From positions 15,249,692-15,313,691 of the forward strand of contig NC_092196.1 in NCBI RefSeq assembly GCF_043641665.1: a stretch of 64,000 bases of DNA, given 5' to 3'. The position numbers were made by a program, and so were the translations under genes. The DNA is from Enoplosus armatus (taxonomy: Eukaryota; Chordata; Actinopteri; Centrarchiformes; Enoplosidae). Numbering within the stretch: the stretch's first letter is position 1; every line of letters begins with the position of its first letter. The notes beneath the pieces were generated by a model, which was not told the DNA's origin, searched no databases, and was given only the letters and a program-made list of their open reading frames with translations. Positions 13,961 through 26,536 of this stretch are shown piece after piece.

Positions 13961-16789
13961 CTACTTTAAGACATCCACTTTCTGAAAACGATCCTACACG
14001 GAAGAAAGCTTGTGTGAACTCTGTTATGCAAAACGAGCAACAATAATGTAAAATATACAGGTGGCATCATTGACTTTGTCTCTAATTTAAAAAGAATCAA
14101 CAATCTGAAACAATACAGATGCATTTCATTGTGATTCAAAGCTGATTCAACAGGATTTCATCAGGTCATTGTGGACCATGCAGCTTAATTCATATTCAAT
14201 CATCTGAGAGGTTAAATACACACTATTAACATCTACTCCACAGAAAAACACATTCTGTGCTTCAAATAAAAGAAGTATAATAAAAGAACTAACATGAGTT
14301 GAAACACAATCCATGACTAGTCCATCCATTTAATCTGTTATGAACAGTCCTGTTTGAAGTCTTACACTCACGTCCGGTCCCACAATAATTGGCCAAAAGC
14401 CATAAATTATACTTCTCTCGTAAAGTTTCTCAGTGTAAGACTTAACAGGATATAAAATCGATTTATATATTGTACTTTATCAAATAACTGCCACTAAGAG
14501 TGTATACTCCAAGGTAACAGCAGCCAGGAGAAAAGACAATACAGCCATGTGCGGAGAAACACTTGTCCCTCTCTGTAATAGAAGTGCAGATGTCCTGAAT
14601 AACTTATCGCTCTGTCAGCACACCACAGCTGCCACCTTCTGTAACACCACAGTTTCACCACAGTCTCTATGGATTTGACCCAGTGTTAAAGGATTTATTG
14701 CCAAGCTCACCTGTTTATGAGGTGAATACATCATTTATCAAAATCATAGCCCCACAGTCGGCACTTGGCAGCACTAAATTCAAAGCATATATTAAGGAGA
14801 AAAAGATGAAGCAACAGCAGGTCATAATCTAAACAACTTTAGTTTGAAGTAGTTTCGTGACTTTCATCTCACTGCACAAACTCCTGAGGCTCATTTACCG
14901 GCATTAATGAATAAGAAGGGATTTGAAAATCCAAGAAGATAATGAAGTCACCTGCAATTTAGATATCTCTGGTCAACATGTGAGAAAAATCACCTGTTCA
15001 GCGTTCAACATTTCCTGTGTATCCTTTGTCTCCTCTGGAAAGTATTTATACATGAGATAAATCAGCTAACTGTGAACCAGGCCCGACGTTTTACTGAGGT
15101 TTGCAAGCTTTAATATCTTTGTGTTATTAAAATGACACTTTAACCCCCTTTGCAATAAAAGTAGAGGGGATGTGCCTATAAATCTTTGGAGCGGTGTTCT
15201 TATCCTTTCAGGGCTACGTCCCTGTGTTGAGAAACGAGTCAGCGATAGCTTCCAGCTCCGTGGTGATTAGTCCCAGCAGACATTGTTTTTATTCCAGCAC
15301 ACTCGGAAACTATTTTATTTTTGTTGCTGACTTCAATCATCTTTTCTTAATGCTTCATAAGATGTGGCCTTTCATTGGATGTTCTGGAATGAGCCTTGCC
15401 ATTGCCAAGGACTTTTCTCTTTGTGTGAGTTGTAATGCGTTCTAATCAATAGCTCCTGCACAGCTACAAAACTTTTACCTCGACCAAGGTCATACGCTAG
15501 TGTGCGTTCACTCCTCACCTTATCAAAGACACGTATCCGTTCTTTGTACTGCATTGTGGAAAATTCCCATCTCTTTTTATATATTAAAGTCTATTCATGG
15601 AGACAGTGTCAGTGTATCACGTCTGATTCAGCTGTCGTGGGACTTTGAAGGAACAGTGTGTGCTGCAGCACCGGCTTTAGTGTACCTGCAACCTCCGGTC
15701 GTAAGACAGGACCCGGTGACAGGAGGTGTGTAATGGAGACATGGATCCACTGCCGAGCCCAGCAGCAGAAAGTCTAAATCCAGCGTTTATCCCTTGTTTA
15801 GCCCTGCTTTCCCTCTCTCAGCTGCTCCGTGGGCAGCTTAGCCCCTGACTTTTGCCACCTGACTGGGAGCCCGTGACTCCACTCAGTGGGGAGATGGGAA
15901 AGCACAAGGTGGGCCTGATCACCGAGCAGGCAGGATGCCATCCCTTCCAGCTGGGCCTGTGTGCTGCTGCAGCGCATCCCTGTCCCGCTCCTTCCCAACA
16001 TGGCAGAATCTGCTTACGCCTGATAAGACGGCGCCAAGACTCACAAGGACGCACCTCTGAGTGCTCTGATGCCAGTGCTGCAGTTGTGGAATTAAACTTT
16101 TTAATTAGCAGCGTCCCCCTGTGCTGTCTAGAGAGTGGACCGCTTCAGTACAGTCTTTCTCGTTGCCCACCCTCTTTCCACTTGATTAAACTCCCAAGCA
16201 ACATGAAGCTCTGAGGTTCCAGTTACCACAGGAGCAATCATGTTAATATCTTGTTTGAGCATCTCTTTAGATGCAGCATAGCACAAGAATATAACACATC
16301 ATGTCCCACGACCTCACACACAGGAGCACATAAATCAAGGTATTGAACAGTAAGACTTCTATACTGCGATGTTATTCCCGTCCACCCTGTTGAATCAACA
16401 AAATGATGACGTCATCTTGTGCATGAGTGAGAAGTAACTTCTGATGGTAAAAAGGCACTCCTCTGTGATTATCAAACATGCAGCTGATTGTCAAGTGTAA
16501 TGGTGAAGTACCAGTGAGTGCAGTAAAAAACGGTAAAACTGCACATCCACATATATACGTGATTAGATCAAGTTACATGAATCATTAATGGTATGCGCTG
16601 CATGTAAGCTGTGCGTGTATTTATGGGTTTATTATTTATTCATTGGAAATCGGTTCAATGTTTTTTATGTGCCGGGCCGTTTCTGGACATGTTGGTGTCC
16701 TAGGCCAAACATCTGTTGGAAACCCTGAGGGGATCCATTATAATATTTTATTTTAGATGTTCACTAAGTTGTGTTGATGTTCAGAAGCT
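13959..16789. other. Intronic stretch with a GC-richer block
   Basis: Mostly unique AT-rich DNA. The block about 15640-16080 is visibly richer in G+C and CpG than its surroundings and is open for 120 codons (15852-16214, +), but the predicted peptide has no recognisable domain and no convincing splice frame. It could be a regulatory element or a noncoding exon. Confidence 0.45.
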
Positions 16790-17118
16790 AAGTAACACGT
16801 TACATCTGGTTGTGTTAATCCGTACAAAAATCAAAGTGTAAACATGACAAATCGCCATTTTACAGGAGGTTATGTGCCAGACGATTTCTTGGCTTCGTTT
16901 TTTGTACGAATTAAACAAAACATGTTAATTAGTGAGCTTTAGAGAGGCTGGTAGGCGGATTTTGTTGCATTGACAGAGCCAGACTAGCTGTTTCCCCCTG
17001 TTTCCAGCCTTTGTGCTAAGCTCAGCTAACTGGCATCTGGCTCCAGCTACATATTTAGCGTACAGACACGACTGTGTTATAGATCATCTCATCTAACTCG
17101 TCAAACTATTCCTTTAAG
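16790..17118 (-). mobile_element. MITE-like element, partial (copy A)
   Basis: The segment 16921-17030 is nearly the reverse complement of 52790-52920, a second copy in this window. Shared phrases, read on +, include TTAATTAGTGAGCTTTAGAG, GGTAGGCGGATTTTGTTGC and CAGAGCCAGACTAGCTG. The right end, TCAAACTATTCCTTTAA at 17101, is the family terminus. The left terminus is missing or decayed, so the copy is truncated. The family is one of the most abundant non-autonomous repeats I know from percomorph fishes. Strand is arbitrary, given relative to copy B. Confidence 0.8.
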
Positions 17119-17269
17119 AGAAATTGAATTCAGTGTTGCCTCTTCTAATATCTAACCAAGGCCACAAATGTAAACCATTCAAAATAACTGTTGTATAGTT
17201 GCAACGAATGGAGGAACTCAAATGACATGCATTGTTTTGCACCTGCAGTATGAACATTTTGCCACTTCT

Positions 17270-17553
17270 GTTCATAGGTGTACTATAATCTGCTGACTTT
17301 GCTGCTACTAATCACACCACTATGCCACTATCTGTTCACGTTCAACACCATTTGTGGATACCGTATGTGTACTGCTATTGCCTGTAAGTTTGAGTTTCGA
17401 TTTAATTGCTCTTGTTTATTTTATTTTATATACTTAGAATTGATCTAGTTTATTTGAAGTTTCTCTGTTTATCTGCACTTATATCTGTCTTTGTGCTGCT
17501 GTAACACCCGAATTCCCCCTCTGGGGAATCAGTAAAGGATTATCTTATCTTAT
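17270..17553 (+). mobile_element. LINE 3' end with TTATC tail
   Basis: The segment ends in AATTCCCCCTCTGGGGAATC followed by AGTAAAGG and repeated TTATC units, the characteristic 3' terminus of fish LINEs of the CR1/L2-like group. The preceding 200 bp (GCTGCTACTAATCACACC, TTGTGCTGCTGTAACACC) read like the 3' UTR of such an element. No reverse transcriptase frame remains, so this is a 5'-truncated insertion on the + strand. The exact left boundary is uncertain. Confidence 0.75.
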
Positions 17554-20500
17554 ATGTTCATTAAAAGCGTTTCCTCATTTTGTACCTAAATACGTTATTC
17601 AGGCGGCAAAATACTTTTCCTGCTAAATGTATTTGCAGTTGTAAATTAGAAGTATAAATGGAATTTGCAGGAGACAGGGTTGCACTAGAAGCACTTTCCC
17701 AGTTGAATACCCTTTTCTGCAGATGGACCATCACAGATTTGTTCGAAGTTATCAACATCATCCGGTTTTGAATTATTGAAATCTCAGGTGAAATTTTTCC
17801 TTTTGTAATACACCGTAGATTTGATTTTCAACAAGTACAGCCACAAAGCTGCAACTATTTCAGCACAGCTAATTAGTACAACCACTACAACACTATTCTC
17901 CAGGTTTCATATTTTCTGCAGCAAATATCCTAATACAGTGGATCAACACATACTGTAGAGAGCACAGTGCTGAATTACCTTTCAGGAGCTTTTTCCTTTC
18001 ACTGGTGTTTTGTTTTGGCTGCATAGAGGCCCCTGTGTTCATTCCATACCAGGATTACAGATTGGTTTGATCTTATTCTAGCAATTGGTATTGTAACATG
18101 GGAATTATGGAAGAAGTAATGCCGCTCCATCCTTTTTGCATATGGAGAAAAAAACCTCATGAGCAGTTAATGGGTATAGCCAATTTCATCCTGCCTTTAG
18201 TCCTGTTCAGAATTCATGTGCATCCCTCCTCTCTCACACACACATTCATCTCTTTCTCTTGCCCTGCTGTAGCTACACTCCAATGCTTTCAAGTGGAAGT
18301 CTATTTTACTTATGGTTAGAATTTAATTCACCGGTTTTTTCCTCTTCCATTGCTATGAAGTGGCCGTGGGTTATGGTTCACCATCAAGGCTCATATCCAC
18401 TTTATTTTTGTGTCCATCAAAAGAGCCAGATAAAATTCAGAGCAGCCTTCTCCTCCGTTGTTGCTGGGATAGAAGGGAGGACTTAGGCTTGTGTTTTTGT
18501 TCCATGACATGGACAGATTGTCTGAAAATGAAAGACATAGCTTCATCTGTTAAATTATTTATTTTGGACCCAAAATAAAGTATAAGCTGAAGTCATTTTA
18601 TGCTCAAAGGGATTCATCTCTCCCAAAAGATTATTTGCATGTAACAGAATTGCCGTGATGTGCTTCTAGTCTGGAGGAACAATGATTGTGTTCGGCAGAA
18701 TGCTGGTTTACGGACGTCTTTAAATCTCTGCAAATAAGACTACCTTGGGACAAATACGCATGTCAATCATACTTGTCAAGATTCCAATTTTCCTTCCACA
18801 TCTCCTGGAGCACTTGCGCTGCTCATGCTCTTTATTGGCTGCGAGGGATGTGGTCTCATGACACAAGCTGATGCATTTGTTCAGTCAAAGGGAAAACCCT
18901 GACAGGAATGGTCATGAAGCCAAGATGCAGGGACTGCTGGGAGTATGTTTCAAATGTGTGTCCATGAGCTGATAGGTGTTTCTGTACTATTTATGCGGAG
19001 GGATGGGCTGGTGAAAATGTTGGCTTCTCCCACTAGAATAGACAGAATTATCATGACCATTACGCAGTAGACATATGCAGCAATATGCAGCATATGGCTT
19101 TTTTTCCCATCAAGAAAACCCTGTGAAAGCACAGAAATTAGCATCTGACGCTGGCTGCTAAACATAGATTCCATTTCAGCCATTTTTCACCAATTACTGA
19201 TTTTTTTTTTTTCAAGGATTTGAGGGAAATTAAAAGTTAGGACCATTTATAGTGGTGATCTTTGGAGCCAAATGTATCTCGTGCTCTTCATAGCCTCTAC
19301 AGTTCAGCAACAACCTGACAGACTTAATTCAATTATGGCTCTGTGATGTGTTGAGACTCCGGAGGTGCGAGCTAATTCCTCTGTTTACACCCCTGAGTCA
19401 CTGTCACAAACAAAGACAAACACATTCATTGGCTTCCAGGATCTTGTTTGCTGTGATTGTCCCATCGCCTTTGAAGTTTCTCATCGCTTTATGTTGTTTA
19501 CTTATTCATGCTCTTTCTTTCCCTCAAATCACCATGGGGTATTCCGTTAGAATAATTTTAGCACAGTGTGAAACAATGTATGAGCTGAGTATTAGATGTG
19601 TAAACTGCACTCAACACACTTCTTACATACAGTAGAGATGCTGCCGAGCTGGATTGACTGGCACTTTGAAGAGGAATTCTTCAATCAGTAAAATCCTGAT
19701 TTCATAACTCCGTGATGAAAAATCTCTGCCACCAGCACTCTCGGCGCATTTGGTATGTTTGAAGTCATTAACACAAGCTGTGGCATTTGCCAAACTCCAC
19801 TGAGACTTGGATTAAGCCAATGAAATGCAAAAGGACGCTTTTAGGGATTATGCTAATTGCTAATGGCTGTATCAGGAGGTGATTGTTTTCCCTGGATAAT
19901 TTGGATTATTGGCATTAGAGATTTAGAAGAGAGTTGACGTGTTCTGCCTTTCTAATAAGGTTGTTGTTACCTGCTCTCAACCATGAAGCCAACTCTTCCC
20001 TTGTGGGGCTTTTGATATGTGTGATATATTGTCTTCTATGTACAATGCACCACACAACCACACACAATAAAATCAGAAATGAATTGTGATTCAGACAAAG
20101 GCAAAAATTGGTAACACTTTTAGTTGAAATGATGCTCATAATACAGAGTTAGTGCTGCCAAAGGGCTAATGGGGAGAATTCAGTTTCATTCTGCTGTAAA
20201 GCCAACATTCACAAACCACGTTTACATACACCAACGAATACAGCCTACACCAGTGTTTTCTGAAGTGACTTACAGAGTAAACAAATGTTTTCCAAAATAA
20301 AATAATCCATTGATAGTCATTTTTCATGTAATGCCATTTCAGCCATTTTGAGTAAAATGATGTACATGCATCACTAAAATCTGCAAGATTATATTGATTG
20401 CTGTCTATAATGTGCCTCTACTCTCTCAATAAAATAATAATGAAAAAATGTCGTCAAACTTTTCTAACCTTAGTCAGCCATTAACGTTTGTCAGTAAGCA

Positions 20501-22574
20501 GCAACTTCTTTACTATGGATATAAAAACAAGGGCCAAAATCCGGTGTGTTTTATTTGAGGAGTCTGTCAGGGACAAAAACTATAAAAACGTAGCAGTCTG
20601 CTTTGAGCTGCTGCAGGATTAGAATCCTTGACTTCTCTCTGGGTCTTTTTTCACAAGGAAGTTCATGTGAACTGCGCTTGGTTAGTCATTCCATGCATTT
20701 TAAGTACGTCCACTGTGAATCTCCCAATAGTCGCTCTCTACTCTAATCGACCTCTGGTTTGTTTCATGCCTACAAGACAGGAGGAGGCTGAATCCCAACT
20801 ATGAATTGATTTTTGAATGAGCATACATTTGCTTTTAAACACCTGCAGAACACACTGGGGCTGCGCTGTGCAGCAAACAGGCTGTCTTAATTGATTTGCG
20901 TAATGAACAAGGACATGCTTTCTGTCTTTTGACTCAAGGTCACTTTCACAATCACAATCTTAAGCTGTGTCCTCTGGTCTTTATAAGGGACCAACTCACC
21001 ATGAAAGTGTATCTGGGCCGAGGTGAGAAGGTATCTGCTGTAACTAATGGGTTTATTTAATTCAATTTATTGCTTCAGCCGCTGCATCATATGAGACGTG
21101 CTGGTCACTGTAAGATTGAGGTTTCTTCATGAAAGAAAGAGAGATTAACCCCCTTTTCAAAAGGGCAGAATACACTCTCATGTCATGCTGGATTTTCGTG
21201 CCTAGATAGCTGGATGTATAAATCTGCAGAACTAAATGAATATAGGTTTGTGGTGAAATGGGGCTCTCAAGCTTATTTCGTACAAGCCCTCTAATCAGCG
21301 TCACGCTGGGGCTATGCTCGCCAGGCCGGGAATCTGTAATAAATGAGGGCTTTGTCAACATGTCCACTGTCTGATGCAGGGAAGCAGTGCCTTTTGATTT
21401 CAATGTGTCAGCTGAAAGGCACTCCAGCATATTTGCCCAAGCAAATGTTTAGCATTCACTGCTATCTTTTTATCTATTATGTATTTCTATGTATTGAGGA
21501 TGGCATTCTGTTGTCACCCTCAGCATATTGTAATAATTAATTAATCCTTAATACTATTATGTTGGCTACATGTCAGACCATATCTGCCTCTTAACACATT
21601 GTCTCCAATTAACATTTTCCAAATTTCTGATACAATCTGTAGAATACAAATGAAGCCGTCCCAGCAGCTGCTGGCTCTGTGTCGTCTCAGCTCAGAGCGA
21701 ATTACTTTCTCTTAAATTTGTTTTGTAATACACCTCATTTTTACAGGAATAAACACGTACGCTCTGCACATTGGGTAAACTCAACAAAGTCTTCGGGGTT
21801 TAGAAAATTAATGTGCCATGATAATTAGTTAAGCAACGGAGCAATACCAGAGGAAGGAATTTCACACCTCGAGTTTCATAATATATAGCGTCATTTGCCT
21901 TGGTTGTAATGCGCATATGTTTCTTCGTGTTATTTCACGGTCCTTGTGTTGTATTGTCACATCTGAACAGGTGGATCATCACACAGTGGCACAATGGCAG
22001 CTACTTATTTTAAAATATCTTTATTTGTGGGGATATTTTAATGGACATGCAACTCGTTTGTATGGATTTCTCATGTATAGTACAGCCATGATTGTTAGAG
22101 GCTGTCAACTTGTCGCAGATTGTATGTTCATACCTTTCTTGTATGTGGTTGGGTACCAGAGTGTAGGGTACCCTTTTTATAATTTTGTTAACTAATGGAG
22201 GAATGCCTTGGTTTAAACATAAACATTAAGCATCATCACACAAGAATGCATTAATGCCTTCTGAGAATTCCTCTCATCTCAAAATATACCACTATTTTCA
22301 CTGCTGCTCTGCTCTTTAGGACCCAAAGCACTGCTTGCCTCTATCCTGCCAGGTAGTTGATTGCAGGTAATTGCCTTCACCTGGCGTCCCAGGTGTAAAC
22401 CACTTCCTGATTACATGTTCAGAGTGAAAACCAGCAGGCCTTTAGGTCCAGAGGGCTTGGATTTAGAACTACTGCCTCAAACATTTATCAAACCAATCTA
22501 TTGTAATTGCTCTCCAGCGATTCAGCAAATGTTTTCTTTTAAAAACATAATTTAGAATTACATTTCTTTATAAA
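17554..22574. other. Intronic stretch without recognised features
   Basis: AT-rich unique-looking DNA without recognisable exons or transposon ends. Frames of 60-120 codons occur on both strands but have no domain or codon pattern suggesting translation. Confidence 0.55.
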
Positions 22575-22632
22575 TGCAGAATGTACAATATCCCCCCAGG
22601 GATCAATAAAATATTTTTGATTCTGATTCAAC
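22575..22632 (+). mobile_element. Short LINE 3' tail
   Basis: The phrase ATATCCCCCCAGGGATCAAT followed by AAAATATTTTTGATTCTGATTC is a second, shorter example of the CCCC...GGGATCAATAAA terminus seen at 17511. Only the extreme 3' end is present, as expected for a heavily 5'-truncated LINE insertion. The unit TTTTGATTC-type tail marks the end. Confidence 0.65.
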
Positions 22633-24654
22633 AGTAAAATACATTTTCAGAGGTTTGCCATTCTTTACTTCACAGAGGAATGTATGCGGAAGTGCGGTGG
22701 CAAATTATTCAGACTTATAATGAGAGAGTGAGTTGCACAGACACTTTGACATCAGAGGGGCTATGCCCCCTGCCCTGGATAAGTGCTAACCCACAGAGTG
22801 AGACATGACTCTTTTTCTCCATGACTTCATTGCTTTTTGTTTCCCAAGTCATTTTTTTCAACTTCTGAAAGCCCGAAATCTGAAAAGCAAAACAATGTCC
22901 ACTGCACGTTCTGTCAATTTCTGAAAGTCGCCAGAGAAATCGTGCGGTGAAAATTAATGTAATCATCCAGCCTCCCATTGTTTTGACGCAATTACAAAAA
23001 AGAATGTCAGGTCTTGGAGCTTTGAGCATGTAAAACAATAGAAAATCCCTCACCACCGACTACTATACATGGTAGAATATCTGTGACTGGAGGAAGTTTA
23101 AGGAATAAGCATTGTTTTAACAGAAGTGAACAGTTTGCTCTTCTCTTATCTATGAAGCCAGGTGGGGGAAATATGGAAATGTGATAGAGGGGAATTACAG
23201 TATATCTAGCAATGTATGCATTTTAATGTAGTTCATGGTAGTAGGCAACCTCATTATCCTGTATACTACTGTGGGAACACAGGGTTCATGTGAAACCACC
23301 ACATCAGACGACACACTCTGCATTTGGCGTGTGATTATGAATGCTATGGATGCCATGTGAAACAGATGAATGAGTTGATAGCCTGTGTATTAAATGTACA
23401 AAAAGATACATTTATTTTTATTATTTACAAGTCAAATGTGGAGGCAAAAATGCAGCTTATTTACAATGTGCTACTTAATTTCTTCAAACTTAAAGAATAT
23501 TGTATAACATAATGTCACGAGACCAAGAGCCTTTTAAGACTCTTCTTCGATGAAAACCTTTTGTTTAGCAAAACTAGTTTCTCACCATTTTTTCCAGCAA
23601 AGTTGATTGAATCTCTATGAAATCTTGTACACAGCAGACACCTCTCTACATAGAATTTTGACTGTCATCCACCATGAAGGCATCCTTAAAACATGTAAGG
23701 TATAATTTCTGAATTCCTAAATCGTAGAACAATTACATGTGCACATTTAGCAAAGGTGGTGAAGTACTTAAGACCACATGTAGTCATGTTCTCCTCCATC
23801 AGGCCAAAGCGGCATTTCATTTTTCAGTTAGTGTCACGGTTACAAGGAACTTTAGGTGTTACGCAATAACTGCTGAAGCAAATAAACTCAAATATACCGA
23901 GCATATACTATACATGAGCTTTCTAGACCATTGGCAGAGTGTGTGAGTCAATAGAAGTGTAAAGCCTCGTGCAAACATTGTGAGTTGACAGACAGATCAA
24001 GTAGATGTGAGTAGGAGTCAAGAGAGTGTTCAGCCATGTGGGGGCTGCATCTAAAGACTTTTTGCATATAGCAACGGCTCAGGGGAAATACAGTAATTGA
24101 GGTGACGCACGGTCTTGGCCGTAATGACTATTAAGTCTGTGAGAGGAAAAGTTGTGGAGCAGATGGTTGCCGGGTGTCTGCGCACAACTGTTGACCAAAT
24201 TAACACGTCACTGTAAAGTCTTGACAACTGAAAAACTCATTTAGAGGCATTATTGTGATCTTTGGGGAAATTTGTTAAGAAATTTAGAAGAAGTTATAGT
24301 AAACTGTAATTGTTGTGATTTTACCTCTGAAGAATTGCTGGCTCTGCTACTAGTTTAAAACTTGTTCAACAGGCTTAACAAGAACAATGTTTCAGGCAGA
24401 TGAGATGCTCTACACAGTGGCACAGTTCCATATTAAATGTTTGAATGAGCAACAGCAACAACTTGACATTGCTGTGACACAAATATGAGAAAGTGAATAC
24501 ATACATTATACGTACATTTGGCCCAATTGGCTTCACTGTCAAAGAACTCAAAGAATGCATGCTTATGTTGAAGCCTCTCTATGCCCAGTTTGTAGTTAAG
24601 TCATTCCAAAAGAAGTTAGCTGACCAATGTCAGCTTTGTGTCAGGTTTTGGTCC
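22633..24654. other. Intronic stretch without recognised features
   Basis: Unique-looking noncoding sequence. No exon, RNA gene or transposon end recognised. Confidence 0.55.
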
Positions 24655-24965
24655 TTTTAGCCATGCTAGCGGCATAGCTACTGGGAATGTTGGTCTGTCA
24701 GCTGGTCGGCAACTTTGATAGATTGTCATGCAAGTAGATATTCATGGTCCCCAATGGGTTGAATTGTAATGACTCTAATGATCCCTTAACCTTTCTTCTA
24801 GTGCCGTCATCACGTCAAAATGTTCACCTATCCAGTGAAATATCTCAATGGCACAAAATGTTATACAGACATTCAGTCTTCCTTCCAGATGATGAATCAT
24901 GATGACTTTGGTGATCTTTTAACTTTTCCCGCTATACCCATAATATCATCGTGAGTTTGCACTTG
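24655..24965 (+). repeat. Dispersed fish repeat with internal ~130-bp duplication
   Basis: The phrases GGGAATGTTGGTCTGTCAG, ATTCATGGTCCCCA and TGATCCCTTAACCTTTCTTC belong to a common percomorph interspersed repeat built from diverged tandem units. Two units are visible here: ATTCATGG at 24741 and GATCCCTTAAC at 24780 recur in altered form (ATTCAGTC at 24871, GATCTTTTAAC at 24913) about 130 bp later. It has no coding capacity, and the family is unclassified. Confidence 0.7.
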
Positions 24966-26497
24966 TGCCCAGATTGACGAAAGAACGCAAAATGTAATTC
25001 CACTGCTCCGATAAACAACTTGTCTAATTGAATCTGTTTTATTTTTAGAAGAAAAAAAGTCGCTTGATACCTAAACTTACAACATTTGAGAATGAACAGT
25101 TGTGCTGACACATGATGGTGGACTTCCATGTTGGCTTCCTCTGTATGAGAGAAGCCTCTGGGTGTGATTTCTGCCTCATAGTGTTGTGGGTTGTTTGTTT
25201 TGGAGCAGGTTCAATGCCTTAGCTGGCCTCTTTATTACTGCATTCCCTAATGCTTTGATTTAATGCACTCTCAGAGGTCAGATATTGTGCTGGCAGCCAC
25301 AGACCACTTCCTTCAACACCGCCCCATTAATAACAGCAAATAAATCAGGGCACACTGTGTATTTCCTCACTTGCATATTGGAGCTATTTGGGAGTGCAAT
25401 GGGGACATCTTTATTACATAGAGGAGGTATATTGCCAAACATCTGTTTACACCTCAATCCAAAGTCCAAAATGTGTGGTCCATGTCCAAATTAATTAAAG
25501 GTACTATTCTCTTTGGGATACTTACATTTGCATTCCATTAGAAATCCTCAGAGGCCCTCAAATTGATTTGTGGAAGATTCATAAGTCCATGTAATGTTCG
25601 CTCACTTGGAAAACTCTTCAATAAATGATTCTTTCCTTTTCTTTTTTTTTTTTAGATGATTTCATGAAAGAATGCAGACAAACAAACACCATATCAAGGC
25701 GGTGGCGTAACATAAACACGATAGTAAATTTGTGCCCAGCATGTGCGATTCAGGTTTGTAACTAACCTGTTTGAAATGAAACAAAAGGTAAAATGAGTCA
25801 TTCTCAGCGAGCAGTACGGTGCCAGATGATTTGCCTTTGCAGCAGCCTGGTTTCTGCACATACATATCAGATTTCATTTCATCATCTGATGATACGGATG
25901 TGGTCAGACAGAAGAATTATTATTGTTGTCAGCGTGTGTTTATCTTGATTTGGCCGTGTATAATCAACCATAGCAAGCACCTTTCGTTTTATTCAAGTGC
26001 AAATGTGAAATCAAAACCCTCGTGTGTCTTTTGAGATTAAACTTTGAATGATGCCAAATATCTTCTCTACTAAATAAATGCATGAAGATAGAAAAAAACA
26101 TATAAGGGACACCGGTTCTATGCTTACAAAGTCATTTATATTGTTTATGTACCATTAATCTCCCACTACATTCTCCCCTTCGCTTTTCACATGAAAGCAT
26201 AAATTGCTCCGGGCTACTCTCATGCAACAACAGCTCATACTGTCCATACTGTAACAGAGAAAAGCAGGCATCATATTCACATAACTGCTCCCCAAGAGTA
26301 AAAGAAAAAGCCTAGAAGAAACAAATACATACTATTATTCATGGTATATAATTATGTTTTTTTTTTTTTTTCCCAGAGTAGAATATTAATTCCAACCTCT
26401 TCTCTTCTGAAGTAATCAAAGATTCTGCAACACGAACAATGGAATCTTGTTAATGGTAACAAACAAATTTAATGCAAAGAAGATCCTTGGACAATAA

Positions 26498-26536
<39 letters not shown>

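Noticed and set aside
15852..16214. 120-codon frame as a coding exon
   Set aside because: No domain, and no paired splice sites consistent with the hs3st4 frame. Kept only as a GC-rich block.
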